Below are positions 1-8,556 of a stretch of DNA of 64,000 nucleotides, one piece after another. The DNA is from Mycobacteroides sp. LB1. Lineage in GTDB: Bacteria > Actinomycetota > Actinomycetes > Mycobacteriales > Mycobacteriaceae. How positions within the stretch are numbered: position 1 is the first letter of the stretch; each line of letters opens with the position of its first letter. The stretch spans positions 186,001 to 250,000 of the forward strand of contig NZ_JACCFF010000001.1 in the NCBI RefSeq assembly GCF_013449725.1, written 5' to 3'. The notes under the pieces were generated by a model. That model had not been told where the DNA came from, did no database searches, and was given only the letters and a program-made list of their open reading frames with translations. The position numbers and the translations under genes are program-made.

Positions 1-958
1 ACACCGCCTCCGCCAACTGGGCAACCAGAGTCTTTTGGTGATAGTCCGCGGGGGCGCCCACCAGCTGCTGGGCCGGATCCTCCGCGATTTTCGCACCGGT
101 GCGCTCGGCCAACAGGATGATGCCCATGAAAAGCGTGATGGCGATGCCGCCGAGGAGCAGCAACGTGGTGGCCGCGTTGCGTGACTTGGGTTTCCGGAAT
201 GCCGGCACGCCGTTGCTGATCGCTTCCACACCCGTCAACGCGGCACAACCAGACGAGAACGCGCGGGCGACGAGGAACACCAGCGCGAATCCCATGATGC
301 CGCTGCCCTCGCCGTGCATCTCGAAAGACGCCGATTCGGCCCTCAGCGGGGTATTGAGCACGTAGATCTGGAACAGACCCCAGCCCAGCATGAGATACAT
401 GCCGATCATGAAGGTGTACGTGGGAATCGCAAACATGGCACCCGATTCGCGGACACCTCTCAAGTTCATCGACATCAGGACCACGATGGCCACTACGGCG
501 AATGCGACCTTGTGCTGAGCGACGACAGGAATGGCCGAGCCGATATTCGACATCGCCGAGGACATCGAAACGGCAACGGTCAACACGTAATCCACCAGCA
601 GCGCGCTGCCGACCGTCAGGCCCGCAGTGGGCCCGAGGTTGGTGGTCACCACCTCGTAATCACCACCGCCGGAGGGGTAGGCGTGCACATTCTGCCGGTA
701 GCTTGCCACCACCACCATCATCACCGCGGCCACCGCCAGCCCGATCCATGGCGTCAAGGCATAGGCGGACATCCCCGCGACGGAGAGCACGAGGAAGATT
801 TCCTCGGGCGCATATGCCACCGAGGACAACGCGTCGGAGGCGAAAACCGGGAGCGCGATCCGCTTCGGCAGCAGGGTATGGCCAAGGCTGTCACTACGGA
901 ACGGCCGGCCGATTAGCAGGCGCCGAGCCGCCGTCGACAGCTTGGAAAGCGTAGACAC
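1..958 (-). CDS. APC-family amino acid permease (Rv2690c-like), C-terminus outside window
   Basis: Reading the minus strand from GTG at 958 gives an uninterrupted frame to the window edge. It opens with VSTLSKLSTAARRLL and then shows the family signature FASDALSSVAYAPEE, followed by several hydrophobic helices and the YPSGGGDYEVV motif. These mark an APC-superfamily permease that imports an amino acid or related solute across the cytoplasmic membrane; the substrate cannot be told. The gene is divergent from ceoB, as in M. tuberculosis, where the same permease sits beside the Ceo genes. Only about 319 residues are inside the window, so total length and C-terminal domain are unknown. Confidence 0.85.
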   Translation of the reverse strand, partial: MSTLSKLSTAARRLLIGRPFRSDSLGHTLLPKRIALPVFASDALSSVAYAPEEIFLVLSVAGMSAYALTPWIGLAVAAVMMVVVASYRQNVHAYPSGGGDYEVVTTNLGPTAGLTVGSALLVDYVLTVAVSMSSAMSNIGSAIPVVAQHKVAFAVVAIVVLMSMNLRGVRESGAMFAIPTYTFMIGMYLMLGWGLFQIYVLNTPLRAESASFEMHGEGSGIMGFALVFLVARAFSSGCAALTGVEAISNGVPAFRKPKSRNAATTLLLLGGIAITLFMGIILLAERTGAKIAEDPAQQLVGAPADYHQKTLVAQLAEAV

Positions 959-1090
959 GAACGCCAACAGTAGGCCACGCGAGCAATCGCGGTACGGTCT
1001 CACTTGACATCGCTGTGTCTGATGCCGCGACGCGGCGTTAAGTAGTGCGACAAGCACTAAGCCGAATGCTTTATCCGGAAAGGTCTACTG

Positions 1091-1780
1091 GTGCGAGTAG
1101 TGGTGATGGGCTGCGGGCGCGTAGGCGCAGCGCTGGCCGGCGGCCTAGCCAGAATCGGCCACGAGGTGGCGATCATCGACAAGGAAGCGTCGGCGTTCAA
1201 CAGGCTCAGCGCCGAGTTCACCGGCGAACGCATCGTCGGCATGGGTTTCGACCGCGATGTCCTGCTGCGGGCCGGAATCGAGCGGGCACAGGCCTTCGCC
1301 GCGGTCTCCTCCGGTGACAACTCCAACATCATCTCGGCCCGGGCGGCCCGTGAGACCTTCGGCGTGGACCGAGTGGTCGCCCGTATCTACGACGCCAAAC
1401 GCGCCGCCGTGTACGAGCGCCTGGGCATCCCGACCGTAGCCACCGTGCCGTGGACCACCGATCGCCTGCTGCACGCGCTTACCCGTGAGAGCGACACCAC
1501 CAAATGGCGTGACCCGTCCGGTTCTGTCGTGGTCACCGAGCTGGCCCTGCACGAAGAGTGGATCGGCAAGCGCATCACGGCATTGGAAACCGCAACCGGC
1601 GCCCGAGCGGCCTTCATCATTCGGTTCGGCACCGGTCTGCTTCCCGACGCCAAGACTGTGATCCAAGACAGTGACGAGGTTTACGTATCGGCCGTATCGG
1701 GCCGGGCCGCCGAGGCGATGGCGATCGCGGCGCAGCCACCGGGCGAAGATGCCGATGACGACCACGGAGGTTCCCGATGA
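1091..1780 (+). CDS. ceoB: TrkA-type potassium channel regulator CeoB
   Basis: A 229-residue protein with an N-terminal Rossmann (RCK/TrkA-N) domain carrying GCGRVGAALAGG at about residues 8-19, and a TrkA-C type C-terminal half. TrkA proteins bind NAD(H) or nucleotides on the cytosolic face and gate potassium-uptake channels. The start is GTG at 1091. The stop overlaps the ATG of ceoC by four bases (ATGA), so the two are translationally coupled and probably form a heteromer. No channel subunit gene is visible next to them. Confidence 0.93.
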   Translation: MRVVVMGCGRVGAALAGGLARIGHEVAIIDKEASAFNRLSAEFTGERIVGMGFDRDVLLRAGIERAQAFAAVSSGDNSNIISARAARETFGVDRVVARIYDAKRAAVYERLGIPTVATVPWTTDRLLHALTRESDTTKWRDPSGSVVVTELALHEEWIGKRITALETATGARAAFIIRFGTGLLPDAKTVIQDSDEVYVSAVSGRAAEAMAIAAQPPGEDADDDHGGSR

Positions 1781-2436
1781 AGGTCGCCATCGGAGGTGCC
1801 GGCGCCGTCGGTCGGTCCATCGCCCGCGAGCTCATCGAGAGCCGGCACGAAGTCACCCTGTTCGAACGCAACCCCGAGCACATCGATCCGGAGTCCGTGC
1901 CCGAGGCGAAGTGGCGGCTCGGTGATGCCTGCGAAATCAGCCTGTTGGAAGGCGAGCAGCTACATACCTTTGACGTGGTGATCGCGGCCACCGGTGATGA
2001 CAAGGCCAATCTGGTGCTGAGCCTGCTGGCCAAGACCGAATTCGCGGTCCCGCGCGTAGTTGCCCGTGTGAACGATCCACGCAACGAGTGGCTGTTCGAC
2101 GACGCGTGGGGTGTCGATGTCGCGGTCTCGACACCGCGGATGCTGGCCTCTCTGGTCGAAGAGGCCGTGGCCGTTGGTGACGTGGTGCGGCTCATGGAAT
2201 TCCGCCGCGGGCAGGCCAATCTGGTGGAGATCACGCTTCCGGACGACACCCCGTGGGCCGGTAAGCCGGTACGGAAACTGGAGCTTCCCCGCGATGCGGT
2301 GCTGGTGGCGATTCTGCGCGGATCGCGGGTGATCGCGGCGCAATCCGACGAGCCCCTCGAGGGCGGCGACGAGCTGATCCTGGTGGCCACCGCGGATATC
2401 GAGGACGAGCTACACCGGGCCGTGCTACCCGAGTAA
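1777..2436 (+). CDS. ceoC: TrkA-type potassium channel regulator CeoC
   Basis: A 219-residue TrkA paralogue starting MKVAIGGAGAVGRSIARE, with a glycine-rich nucleotide-binding loop at residues 6-13, an internal acidic Rossmann strand end (LFERN) and a C-terminal TrkA-C domain that ends in GGDELILVATADIE. It overlaps ceoB by four bases. Its 3' end overlaps the convergent membrane-protein gene by 12 bases, so no terminator fits between them. Confidence 0.93.
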   Translation: MKVAIGGAGAVGRSIARELIESRHEVTLFERNPEHIDPESVPEAKWRLGDACEISLLEGEQLHTFDVVIAATGDDKANLVLSLLAKTEFAVPRVVARVNDPRNEWLFDDAWGVDVAVSTPRMLASLVEEAVAVGDVVRLMEFRRGQANLVEITLPDDTPWAGKPVRKLELPRDAVLVAILRGSRVIAAQSDEPLEGGDELILVATADIEDELHRAVLPE

Positions 2437-3198
2437 TCCCTCGGGCGGGTAAGCGCTATCGCCCCGGGTTTCGGCCGGTTCCTCGGCCACTGGTTCGGTG
2501 TGGCGCCGCACGTAGCGGATCACCAGCAGGGTGATGAGTGCGCCGACCGCCGTCAAGGGCCAGCCCATCGCAATCTTCGTACCACCGAGCCAGGCCGTAT
2601 TACCGGCGAGGTAGAGCCACTGCTGCACCACAAACCTGGTGGCGAACAACACGATCCATGACACCGTGGCGATATCGAAGGCCAGCACGATGCGCCGGTT
2701 GTTGCGCCACGACATATCACCCCCGGTGGCCCAGCTGTAGGCATAGCCGACGATCGGTCTGCGGATGACGACCGAGGCCAAAAACACGATGCCCCAGAAG
2801 AAGTTGGCCCAGATCCCAATGAGGAAGTAGCCCTTGGCCTCTCCGAGCAGGTAGGCGATCAGCGCGCTGATGCCGACGCTGATGAACCCCGAGACTGCCG
2901 GTTGCAGCGATTCGCGCCTTACCAAGCGCCAGAGCAGGATCAGGGTCGCGGCGGACAGCGCCGAGACGATCGCAGGCGTCAGTGAGGACACGCTGACCGC
3001 GATGACGAACACGATCACGGGGATCGACGAATAGACGATTCCCTGCCATCCCCCGGCCTGATGCCACATCTCGTGCAGCGGCGAGCTGCCCGGCTCCTCG
3101 GGCTTTGTCCCGGGCACACTGATCTTCAGCTGTGGCCCGTTATGCGCGTCGGGGTCGCCCGAGCCGCGGTCGGGCTCGTGCGGTGGGGTTTCTGGCAC
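2425..3198 (-). CDS. DUF3159 integral membrane protein (Rv2693c-like)
   Basis: A 257-residue protein with a charged, proline-rich cytosolic N-terminus (about 45 residues) followed by five or six hydrophobic segments, the first around YSSIPVIVFVIAVSVSSL. It matches the actinobacterial DUF3159 family in position and topology; function is not known. The start is a GTG immediately adjacent to the TAA stop of the upstream OB-fold gene, so the two are co-transcribed. The tail overlaps the end of ceoC by 12 bases. Confidence 0.85.
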   Translation of the reverse strand: MPETPPHEPDRGSGDPDAHNGPQLKISVPGTKPEEPGSSPLHEMWHQAGGWQGIVYSSIPVIVFVIAVSVSSLTPAIVSALSAATLILLWRLVRRESLQPAVSGFISVGISALIAYLLGEAKGYFLIGIWANFFWGIVFLASVVIRRPIVGYAYSWATGGDMSWRNNRRIVLAFDIATVSWIVLFATRFVVQQWLYLAGNTAWLGGTKIAMGWPLTAVGALITLLVIRYVRRHTEPVAEEPAETRGDSAYPPEGLLG

Positions 3199-3570
3199 TT
3201 ACCGCTGAATCTCGTAGTACGGGTTGTGAATCACCTTGCCGCCGTTCTCAAGCTTGCCGAGGCGACCGCGCACCAGCAGGGTGCATCCCGATTCGATACC
3301 GGGGATGCGGCGCTGGCCCAGCCACACGAGCATCACGGTATCGGTGCCGTCGAACAGCTCGGCCTTCACGCCGGCCACACAGCCCTTGGAGTTGGTTTCG
3401 ACGGTGCGTAGCGTCCCGACCATGGTGACTTCTTGGCCGCGTTGACAATCGATGACACGCTGAGCACCGGTGGCGGTGGCGGCGTCACAGATTTTCTCGG
3501 CGTCCACTTGCTCCAGGTCCTCTGTCAGTCGACGAGTCAGTCGACGCAGATAACCGCCGGTGGTAGCCAC
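3199..3570 (-). CDS. OB-fold nucleic-acid-binding domain protein (Rv2694c-like)
   Basis: A 123-residue soluble protein. Residues 45-120 show the alternating beta pattern of an OB fold (VTMVGTLRTVETN..., TLLVRGRLGKLENG) like that of tRNA-binding or SSB-type domains. Probable single-strand nucleic-acid binding in the cytoplasm; the exact role is unknown. It is the first gene of a two-gene minus-strand operon with the DUF3159 protein (stop and next start abut). It is divergent from the hydrolase-like gene at 3691. Confidence 0.8.
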   Translation of the reverse strand: MATTGGYLRRLTRRLTEDLEQVDAEKICDAATATGAQRVIDCQRGQEVTMVGTLRTVETNSKGCVAGVKAELFDGTDTVMLVWLGQRRIPGIESGCTLLVRGRLGKLENGGKVIHNPYYEIQR

Positions 3571-3690
3571 TTCCAGTCCTGGCCTCTCAGCATGCGCAAT
3601 TTGATCGGTGCATCCGCCACGGTAGACCTTTGCGCCGCGCGATGCCAGGCGACTCTCAGGGTGTCCCGCCCACCGGGCAGTATCACGTGT

Positions 3691-4422
3691 GTGACGCCCA
3701 TCAACGGTCTTCGCGCAAGCGGCTCATCCATAGAAATCGATGGCCACACGGCTGTTCTCATGCCCGGTACCGGCTCCGACGACGACTACATCACACGGGC
3801 GTTCGGCCCCGCTCTTACCGCCGCGGGGGCCACCCTGCTCGCGGTGCGCCCTGAGCCGAATGACCTGGTCAACGGCTATTGGCGGGCGCTCGATCGGGCC
3901 GCTCAGAATGGCCCGATCATCGTCGGCGGGATGTCCATCGGCACCGCCGTGGCCTTGACGTGGGCATTGCAGAACCCCGATGCGACGGTGGCCGTGCTGG
4001 CAGCTATGCCCGCGTGGACAGGCGCGCCGGAGAACTCTCCGGCCTCGGTGTCCGCCCGGATCACCGCCGAATCGCTGCGTGCCGACGGGTTGCAGGCGGT
4101 GACCGCCGCGATGCGGGCCAGCAGCCCCGGCTGGCTCGCCGCCGAGCTCACGCGCTCATGGGCCGTCCAGTGGCCGGGCCTGCCCGATGCCATGGAGGAG
4201 GTGTCGGCGTTTGTGAACCCGTCCGCCGACGATCTCCGCGGATTGACCGTGCCCTTGGCGGTGGCAGCGGCCACCGATGACCCGATACATCCGCTCGCGG
4301 TCGGCCGAGACTGGGCATCCTGGGCGCCGCGCGCGGCGCTGCGCACATTCACCCTCGATCAGCTGGGCGCCGATCCGTCCTGCCTGGGTGCGGCCTGTAT
4401 CGGCGCGCTGAGCGATATCTGA
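3691..4422 (+). CDS. Alpha/beta-hydrolase-like protein (Rv2695-like)
   Basis: A 243-residue protein if the GTG at 3691 is used. It has the hydrolase hallmark GGMSIGTAVAL around residues 75-85 (nucleophile elbow G-x-S-x-G) and a late VAAATDDPIHP segment fitting the acid-residue loop. It occupies the Rv2695 position; substrate unknown. The first residues include the dispersed motif translated as LRASGSS (3709-3729), which sits before the conserved domain. Longer in-frame starts upstream would run into the divergent OB-fold gene, so 3691 is preferred. Confidence 0.75.
   Translation: MTPINGLRASGSSIEIDGHTAVLMPGTGSDDDYITRAFGPALTAAGATLLAVRPEPNDLVNGYWRALDRAAQNGPIIVGGMSIGTAVALTWALQNPDATVAVLAAMPAWTGAPENSPASVSARITAESLRADGLQAVTAAMRASSPGWLAAELTRSWAVQWPGLPDAMEEVSAFVNPSADDLRGLTVPLAVAAATDDPIHPLAVGRDWASWAPRAALRTFTLDQLGADPSCLGAACIGALSDI
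3709..3729 (+). repeat. Dispersed 21-bp motif, copy 1 (in hydrolase-like gene)
   Basis: Copy of the motif CTTCRCGCAAGC + GGCTCATC, 18 bp inside the coding region starting at 3691 and read there as LRASGSS. It matches the other copies at 6313, 26542, 33596 and 40311. Confidence 0.8.
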
Positions 4423-4423
4423 T

Positions 4424-5305
4424 TCAGAGTCCGCGAGCCGACGGGTCGGCAGTGGCCTCGATCTTCAGCACCAGACCGTCCCGTGTCGTGAGGGTGACGA
4501 CCGCAAACAGCCTGCGCTGGGCGAACGCCAGCAGTACCGGCTGCCCAAACGGCCCACCGACCAAGGTGGCACCGTGGCCGAGATAGACGAGCAGGTTGGT
4601 GGCGACATCGGTGCGTCCGTGGTTGACCTGCGGCGGGGGCGCGGGATCTCCGATGATGGTGCCCACTCCCCACACGCTTGGGTCCAGCACCGCCATCAGC
4701 CCGGTCAGGTCGCCGTTGGCGCATGCGGTGACGAACTTTTCGATCAGCTGCTGGTGTTCGACACCCGTGACATCACCGGTTCGCGAGGCGGACTGCTGGA
4801 AGCGGCTCCGCGCCCGTCGGGCCAGCTGACGGCAGGTGCCTACCGGACGGCCCACGGTAGACGCGATCTCCTCGAAGGGGACCCCGAACACGTCATGCAA
4901 GACGAAGGCCACCCGCTCACCAGGGCTAAGCGTTCGCAACACCTCCAGCAGAGCGCTGCGCACCTCGTCGTCCAGGGTGACTCTCTCGGCGGGATCAGTA
5001 CTTCCCGAAACATGCAGCGGTGCGCCGGATTCCACGATCAACTCCTCCCCCGTCCGCTCGCGACGCATCCGCGCCGAACGCAGCTGATCCAGGCACAACC
5101 GACCGGTCACCACCGATAGCCAGGCGCGCGGCTCGTCGATCTCCGACTCCTCGGCCCGCGCCAGCCGCACGAAGGCCTCCTGAGCGGCGTCCTCGGCGTC
5201 CCCGATATCTCCGAGCATCTGATAGGCCAGGTTGACCAGATAGGGGTAATGGTCGCGCCAGGCGGCCGCCACCAGTGCGTCGTGGATAGATGAGGAACCA
5301 CTCAT
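4424..5305 (-). CDS. ECF sigma factor with C-terminal SnoaL-like extension (SigI/SigJ-like)
   Basis: A 293-residue sigma factor. Region 2 lies at about residues 25-90 (DIGDAEDAAQEAFVRLA). Region 4 lies at about residues 115-170 (LSPGERVAFVLHDVFG, then the helix-turn-helix IASTVGRPVGTCRQLARRA). The last 110 residues resemble a SnoaL/NTF2 fold, as in the SigI/SigJ (ECF41-like) group, where this extension modulates activity instead of a separate anti-sigma factor. ATG at 5305. It is divergent from an NmrA reductase and a nitroreductase-like gene. Matching promoter elements on both sides suggest it drives both itself and the reductases. Confidence 0.88.
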   Translation of the reverse strand: MSGSSSIHDALVAAAWRDHYPYLVNLAYQMLGDIGDAEDAAQEAFVRLARAEESEIDEPRAWLSVVTGRLCLDQLRSARMRRERTGEELIVESGAPLHVSGSTDPAERVTLDDEVRSALLEVLRTLSPGERVAFVLHDVFGVPFEEIASTVGRPVGTCRQLARRARSRFQQSASRTGDVTGVEHQQLIEKFVTACANGDLTGLMAVLDPSVWGVGTIIGDPAPPPQVNHGRTDVATNLLVYLGHGATLVGGPFGQPVLLAFAQRRLFAVVTLTTRDGLVLKIEATADPSARGL

Positions 5306-5313
5306 GTCACTAC

Positions 5314-5339
5314 GACGATTCCGCGCCCAAAAAAGTTAC
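5314..5339 (-). promoter_or_regulatory. Predicted ECF promoter for the sigma-factor gene
   Basis: On the minus strand GTAACTT (5339-5333) is followed after 15 bases by CGTC (5317-5314), within CGTCGTAGT. The CGTC lies about 8 bases before the ATG, so the mRNA would be nearly leaderless. The same elements with the same spacing occur on the opposite strand, which supports autoregulation. Confidence 0.6.
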
Positions 5340-5361
5340 CGATCAAGCCCGAGTAACTTGC

Positions 5362-5387
5362 GTAACTTTCTATGTCCCCGCCTCGTC
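5362..5387 (+). promoter_or_regulatory. Predicted ECF promoter for the NmrA operon
   Basis: GTAACTT (5362-5368), then 15 bases, then CGTC (5384-5387) within CGTCGTAGT. It is the mirror image of the promoter of the sigma-factor gene: both elements and the spacer length are identical. It lies about 55 bp upstream of the NmrA ATG. Confidence 0.6.
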
Positions 5388-5440
5388 GTAGTCATGTGGC
5401 CATCCGGCCATCTCGAACCTCCCGAAATGGAGAACCCGAT

Positions 5441-6286
5441 ATGACAATTCTCGTCACCGGCGCAACAGGCAATGTGGGGCGTCCACTTGTCGAGTTGCTC
5501 GCCAAGGCCGGAGCCGACGTACGCGCGGTCACCCGGCAGCCCGAGCACGCGGATTTCTCACCGGAAGTGAAAACCATCGAGTCGGCCCGAACCGGGCTCA
5601 GCGGCGCCACGGCCGTCTTTCTCAATTCACGGGCGTTGGGCGACGATCTCGCCGGCTTTGTGAACCAGGCCGTGCACGAAGGGGTTTCGCGACTCGTCGC
5701 ACTGTCGGCCATCAACTGTGACGACGACTTCTCCCGACAGCCGTCACGGTTCCGCGGAGATCGGAACAAGGAGGTGGAGCAGTACGCCGTCGAGTCCGGA
5801 GTGGAGTGGGTGAGCCTGCGTCCGACCGTCTTCGCATCCAACTTCCGCGGAATGTGGTCCGGCCAGCTCAGCGCGGGCGATGTGGTCCGCGGACCGCACG
5901 CATCCGCCTCGACCGCCCCGATCGCCGACCGGGACATCTCCGAGATCGCAGCCCACGCGCTGCTGACGGACGATCTCGTCGGCCGACGCATCCCGTTGAC
6001 CGGCCCGCAGGCCTACACGAACGCCGAGCTGGTCGCGGTTCTCGGAGACGTTCTGCACCGCCCGCTTCAGTACCACCAGGTCCCCGACGATCTTGTGCGC
6101 CAGCGCTTCACCGGCCTGGGGTTTCCGGACGGATTCGCTGACGCGTACCTGGCGATGCAGGCGTCCACGGTCTCCACGCCGGCGGTTGTCACGCACGAGG
6201 TGGATCGGATACTCGGGCGCCCTGCAGAGACGTTCGCGGCCTGGGCCAACAGGTTTCGGGCCGAATTCACACCTCAGAAAGGCTGA
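5441..6286 (+). CDS. NmrA-like NAD(P)-binding oxidoreductase
   Basis: A 281-residue atypical short-chain dehydrogenase beginning MTILVTGATGNVGRPLVE, with the G-x-x-G-x-x-G nucleotide loop at residues 7-13, and the NmrA/SDRa pattern SLRPTVFASNF in the second half. It probably uses NADPH to reduce, or senses NADP(H) without catalysis; no catalytic Tyr-x-x-x-Lys is obvious. ATG at 5441 has an AG-rich ribosome site (GGAGAA). It is first in a two-gene operon likely transcribed by the divergent ECF sigma factor. Sigma factors of this group are commonly paired with redox enzymes. Confidence 0.85.
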   Translation: MTILVTGATGNVGRPLVELLAKAGADVRAVTRQPEHADFSPEVKTIESARTGLSGATAVFLNSRALGDDLAGFVNQAVHEGVSRLVALSAINCDDDFSRQPSRFRGDRNKEVEQYAVESGVEWVSLRPTVFASNFRGMWSGQLSAGDVVRGPHASASTAPIADRDISEIAAHALLTDDLVGRRIPLTGPQAYTNAELVAVLGDVLHRPLQYHQVPDDLVRQRFTGLGFPDGFADAYLAMQASTVSTPAVVTHEVDRILGRPAETFAAWANRFRAEFTPQKG

Positions 6287-6291
6287 TCGCC

Positions 6292-6765
6292 ATGTCCAAC
6301 GTGCCTGACGGCCTTCACGCCAGCGGCTCATCCAACCACCCACCGCGGTGGCTCAAACCGATGAACAAGATGGTGCGGGCATTCCACCGCCTCGGCATCC
6401 CCACCGGTCCGGCCATGGTTCTGACCGTCCCCGGGAGGAAGACGGGACAACCTCGACCCACACCGATCACACCATTCGAAATGGACGGCCAGCTCTTCGC
6501 CGTCGGCGGCTATCCGGGCTCAGATTGGCCCCGCAATGCCGCCGCAGCCGGTTCTGGAACCCTCACCAGACGAAACCGTGTCCAGCACGTCAGGATCGTC
6601 GCTGTACCGCCCGAGACGGCGCGACGGGCGCTGCGGGAATTCGCCATGAAGGTTCCGGTGGGCGTGCGGTTCGCCAAAAACGCTGGACTCGTTCGGCATG
6701 GAACTCCAGACGAGTTCGAAGCACTGGCCGGAACACTGGCGGTGTTCCGGTTTGATCCGGACTAG
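6292..6765 (+). CDS. Deazaflavin (F420)-dependent nitroreductase family protein
   Basis: A 157-residue DDN-like protein. After a short N-terminal stretch the family core begins at about residue 25: LGIPTGPAMVLTVPGRKTG, followed by P-x-T-P-I-T and DWPRNAAAAG. Members of this split-beta-barrel family bind F420 and reduce quinones or nitro compounds, or serve as quinone reductases at the membrane. The gene starts 5 bp after the NmrA stop, so it is in the same operon. The dispersed motif (6313-6333) is translated as LHASGSS near the N-terminus. An alternative start at ATG 6361 would exclude it. Confidence 0.82.
   Translation: MSNVPDGLHASGSSNHPPRWLKPMNKMVRAFHRLGIPTGPAMVLTVPGRKTGQPRPTPITPFEMDGQLFAVGGYPGSDWPRNAAAAGSGTLTRRNRVQHVRIVAVPPETARRALREFAMKVPVGVRFAKNAGLVRHGTPDEFEALAGTLAVFRFDPD
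6313..6333 (+). repeat. Dispersed 21-bp motif, copy 2 (in DDN-like gene)
   Basis: Motif copy 21 bp inside the coding region beginning at 6292, translated LHASGSS. It differs from copy 1 at two positions. It is followed by the unrelated palindrome CCACCGCGGTGG. Confidence 0.8.
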
Positions 6766-6800
6766 ATCCCCAAGGTCGCTTTGGCTTCCGCCCGCCGGAC

Positions 6801-7547
6801 CTAGCCGCCGGTGATCGTGGACCGGAGCTGCTGCATGGCAGAGCCCGAGACACTGCGGCGAGCGACCGGCGTCGGATCATCCTGTGGGGCCGGATCCTCG
6901 ACGGCGGCTTCCGCCTGCGCCTGCGCTTGTGCCTGGGCCGCCTGTAGCTGTTCCAGCATCGGTTCGGGCAGTGCCACCGGCAGCGGGGTCCGTACCGGGT
7001 ACGGGTGATCGTCACGGCGGACGACGGTGTCGGCCACCGCCTCGCGCGCCTCCTTAGTCAGCGCCTCGATGGTTTCCGGCGGGCCCGTCAGCACGCAGCG
7101 GATCATCCATCGGTAGCCATCGACGCCGATGAAGCGCACCGACCCTCCGGCGGTGACACCGGCGACCTCACGCCCCCAGAGACCATCGACGATCGACACC
7201 TCGGCCGATTCCTTGCGCAGGGAGTCGGCCAGCTCGGCGGCGATCTCGCGCCAGAGCCCGGTCGACTTGGGTGCGGCGTACGCGGCGACCGAATAACGCC
7301 CGTTGGGCGTCAGCACGAAGACGGCCCCGGGCTCGCCGGAGGCGGTCAACTCAACCTGAATCTGCCCGGTTTCAGGCACGGGAATGAGCACCGAGCCCAA
7401 GTCCAGGCGTCCGGTTCCGGCGTCCTCCGGACTGTCAAAGTCTTCGATTTCGTATGGGCCGTCAAATGTTTCGCCCGATGCCGCGCCGGACGACACATCG
7501 ACTGTGTCATCTAGGTCGTTGAGACCGCCACTACGGTGTAAAGCCAT
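6801..7547 (-). CDS. DUF3710 protein (Rv2696c-like)
   Basis: A 248-residue soluble protein of the actinobacterial DUF3710 family, always found beside dut. The core (about residues 50-190) contains the stretches LDLGSVLIPVPE and GVDGYRWMIRCVL. The C-terminus is an Ala/Gln-rich segment (AQAQAQAQAEAA). No catalytic motif is recognised and its function is unknown. ATG at 7547 touches the dut stop (TGATG); a GTG one codon earlier would give a 4-bp GTGA overlap. Either way it is coupled to dut. Confidence 0.85.
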   Translation of the reverse strand: MALHRSGGLNDLDDTVDVSSGAASGETFDGPYEIEDFDSPEDAGTGRLDLGSVLIPVPETGQIQVELTASGEPGAVFVLTPNGRYSVAAYAAPKSTGLWREIAAELADSLRKESAEVSIVDGLWGREVAGVTAGGSVRFIGVDGYRWMIRCVLTGPPETIEALTKEAREAVADTVVRRDDHPYPVRTPLPVALPEPMLEQLQAAQAQAQAQAEAAVEDPAPQDDPTPVARRSVSGSAMQQLRSTITGG

Positions 7548-8017
7548 CACAAACTCGCATGTCCGCCGCTGGACCCGTGTCCACCCACACCGCGGGTGGT
7601 CACGGCCAGACCGGCCTCGTCAAAGGAATCCACTTCAACCAGCTCCGGCAACTCGACCTGCTGAACCAGTAGCTGCGCAATCCGATCGCCTCGGGTGATG
7701 ACGATCGGGGTCTCCGGATCCAGGTTGATCAGGCTGAGCTTCACCTCGCCACGATACCCGGCATCGATCGTGCCAGGGCTGTTGACGATCGAAAGGCCCA
7801 CGCGCGCAGCCAGGCCCGAACGCGGATGCACCAACCCGACCATCCCGCTCGGGACGGCCACGGCGATACCGGTGCCCACCAGCACCCGGCGCCCGGGTTC
7901 GATCACGACATCCTCGGCGCTGTAGAGATCGACTCCCGCATCATCGGCATGCGCACGGGAGGGCAGGGGAAGCTCTCGATCGAGGCGAACGATCGCCAAT
8001 CTCGTAGGTGTGGGCAC
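7547..8017 (-). CDS. dut: Deoxyuridine 5'-triphosphate nucleotidohydrolase
   Basis: A 156-residue trimeric dUTPase that hydrolyses dUTP to dUMP and pyrophosphate, keeping uracil out of DNA and supplying dTMP synthesis. The motifs appear in order: [12 protein letters not shown] (motif 1), [11 protein letters not shown] (motif 2, RSG), [13 protein letters not shown] (motif 3, catalytic Asp), [11 protein letters not shown] (motif 4) and the C-terminal P-loop-like [11 protein letters not shown] (motif 5). GTG at 8017 is chosen because the conserved LAIVRLD strand follows within six residues. The mycobacterial GHASL tail is present. Confidence 0.97.
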   Translation of the reverse strand: MPTPTRLAIVRLDRELPLPSRAHADDAGVDLYSAEDVVIEPGRRVLVGTGIAVAVPSGMVGLVHPRSGLAARVGLSIVNSPGTIDAGYRGEVKLSLINLDPETPIVITRGDRIAQLLVQQVELPELVEVDSFDEAGLAVTTRGVGGHGSSGGHASL

Positions 8018-8042
8018 GATCGCCCAGACTACCCTTGGCCGC

Positions 8043-8522
8043 GTGACGGCATCCCCCAGCAACACGACCGATACCCGCTATATCGAGCGGCTGTGGGTTC
8101 CCTGGTGGTGGACGCTGCCCGGCTTTGGTGCGGCAACGCTGCTCGGGCTGGAAATCAATCAGGGCATGCGCCAGCTTCCCAGCTGGGTGCCCTACCCGAT
8201 CCTGTTCGCGATAGTCACGGGAGTCCTGTTGTGGTTCAGCAGGATCCGCGTGGAGGTTGCGACCGGACCGGGCGGGATCGCCGAGCTGCGGGCGGGATCC
8301 GCGCACCTGCCGGTCAGTGTGATCGCCAAGTCCGCGGCGATTCCGGACACCGCGAAAAGCGCAGCACTCGGCCGCCAACTCGATCCGGCAGCCTTCGTCG
8401 TACATCGGGCGTGGATCGGTCCGATGGTGCTGGTGGTGCTCGACGACCCGGATGATCCGACGCCGTACTGGCTGGTGAGCAGCCGCCACCCCGATCGGGT
8501 GCTGGCGGCCCTGCGGAGCTGA
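8043..8522 (+). CDS. DUF3093 membrane protein (Rv2698-like)
   Basis: A 159-residue protein with two N-terminal transmembrane helices (around [15 protein letters not shown] and [19 protein letters not shown]) and a cytosolic C-terminal domain. It is the conserved DUF3093 neighbour divergent from dut. GTG at 8043 leaves 25 bp to the dut start. Function unknown. Confidence 0.85.
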   Translation: MTASPSNTTDTRYIERLWVPWWWTLPGFGAATLLGLEINQGMRQLPSWVPYPILFAIVTGVLLWFSRIRVEVATGPGGIAELRAGSAHLPVSVIAKSAAIPDTAKSAALGRQLDPAAFVVHRAWIGPMVLVVLDDPDDPTPYWLVSSRHPDRVLAALRS

Positions 8523-8556
8523 ATGTCGCCGACGTTGCGGCTCCGGAGCTAGCTCG

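Noticed and set aside
314..916. Long open frame on the + strand rich in His
   Set aside because: It is the antisense of the permease gene on the minus strand, and its His/Arg composition is what reversed codons of a hydrophobic GC-rich gene produce.
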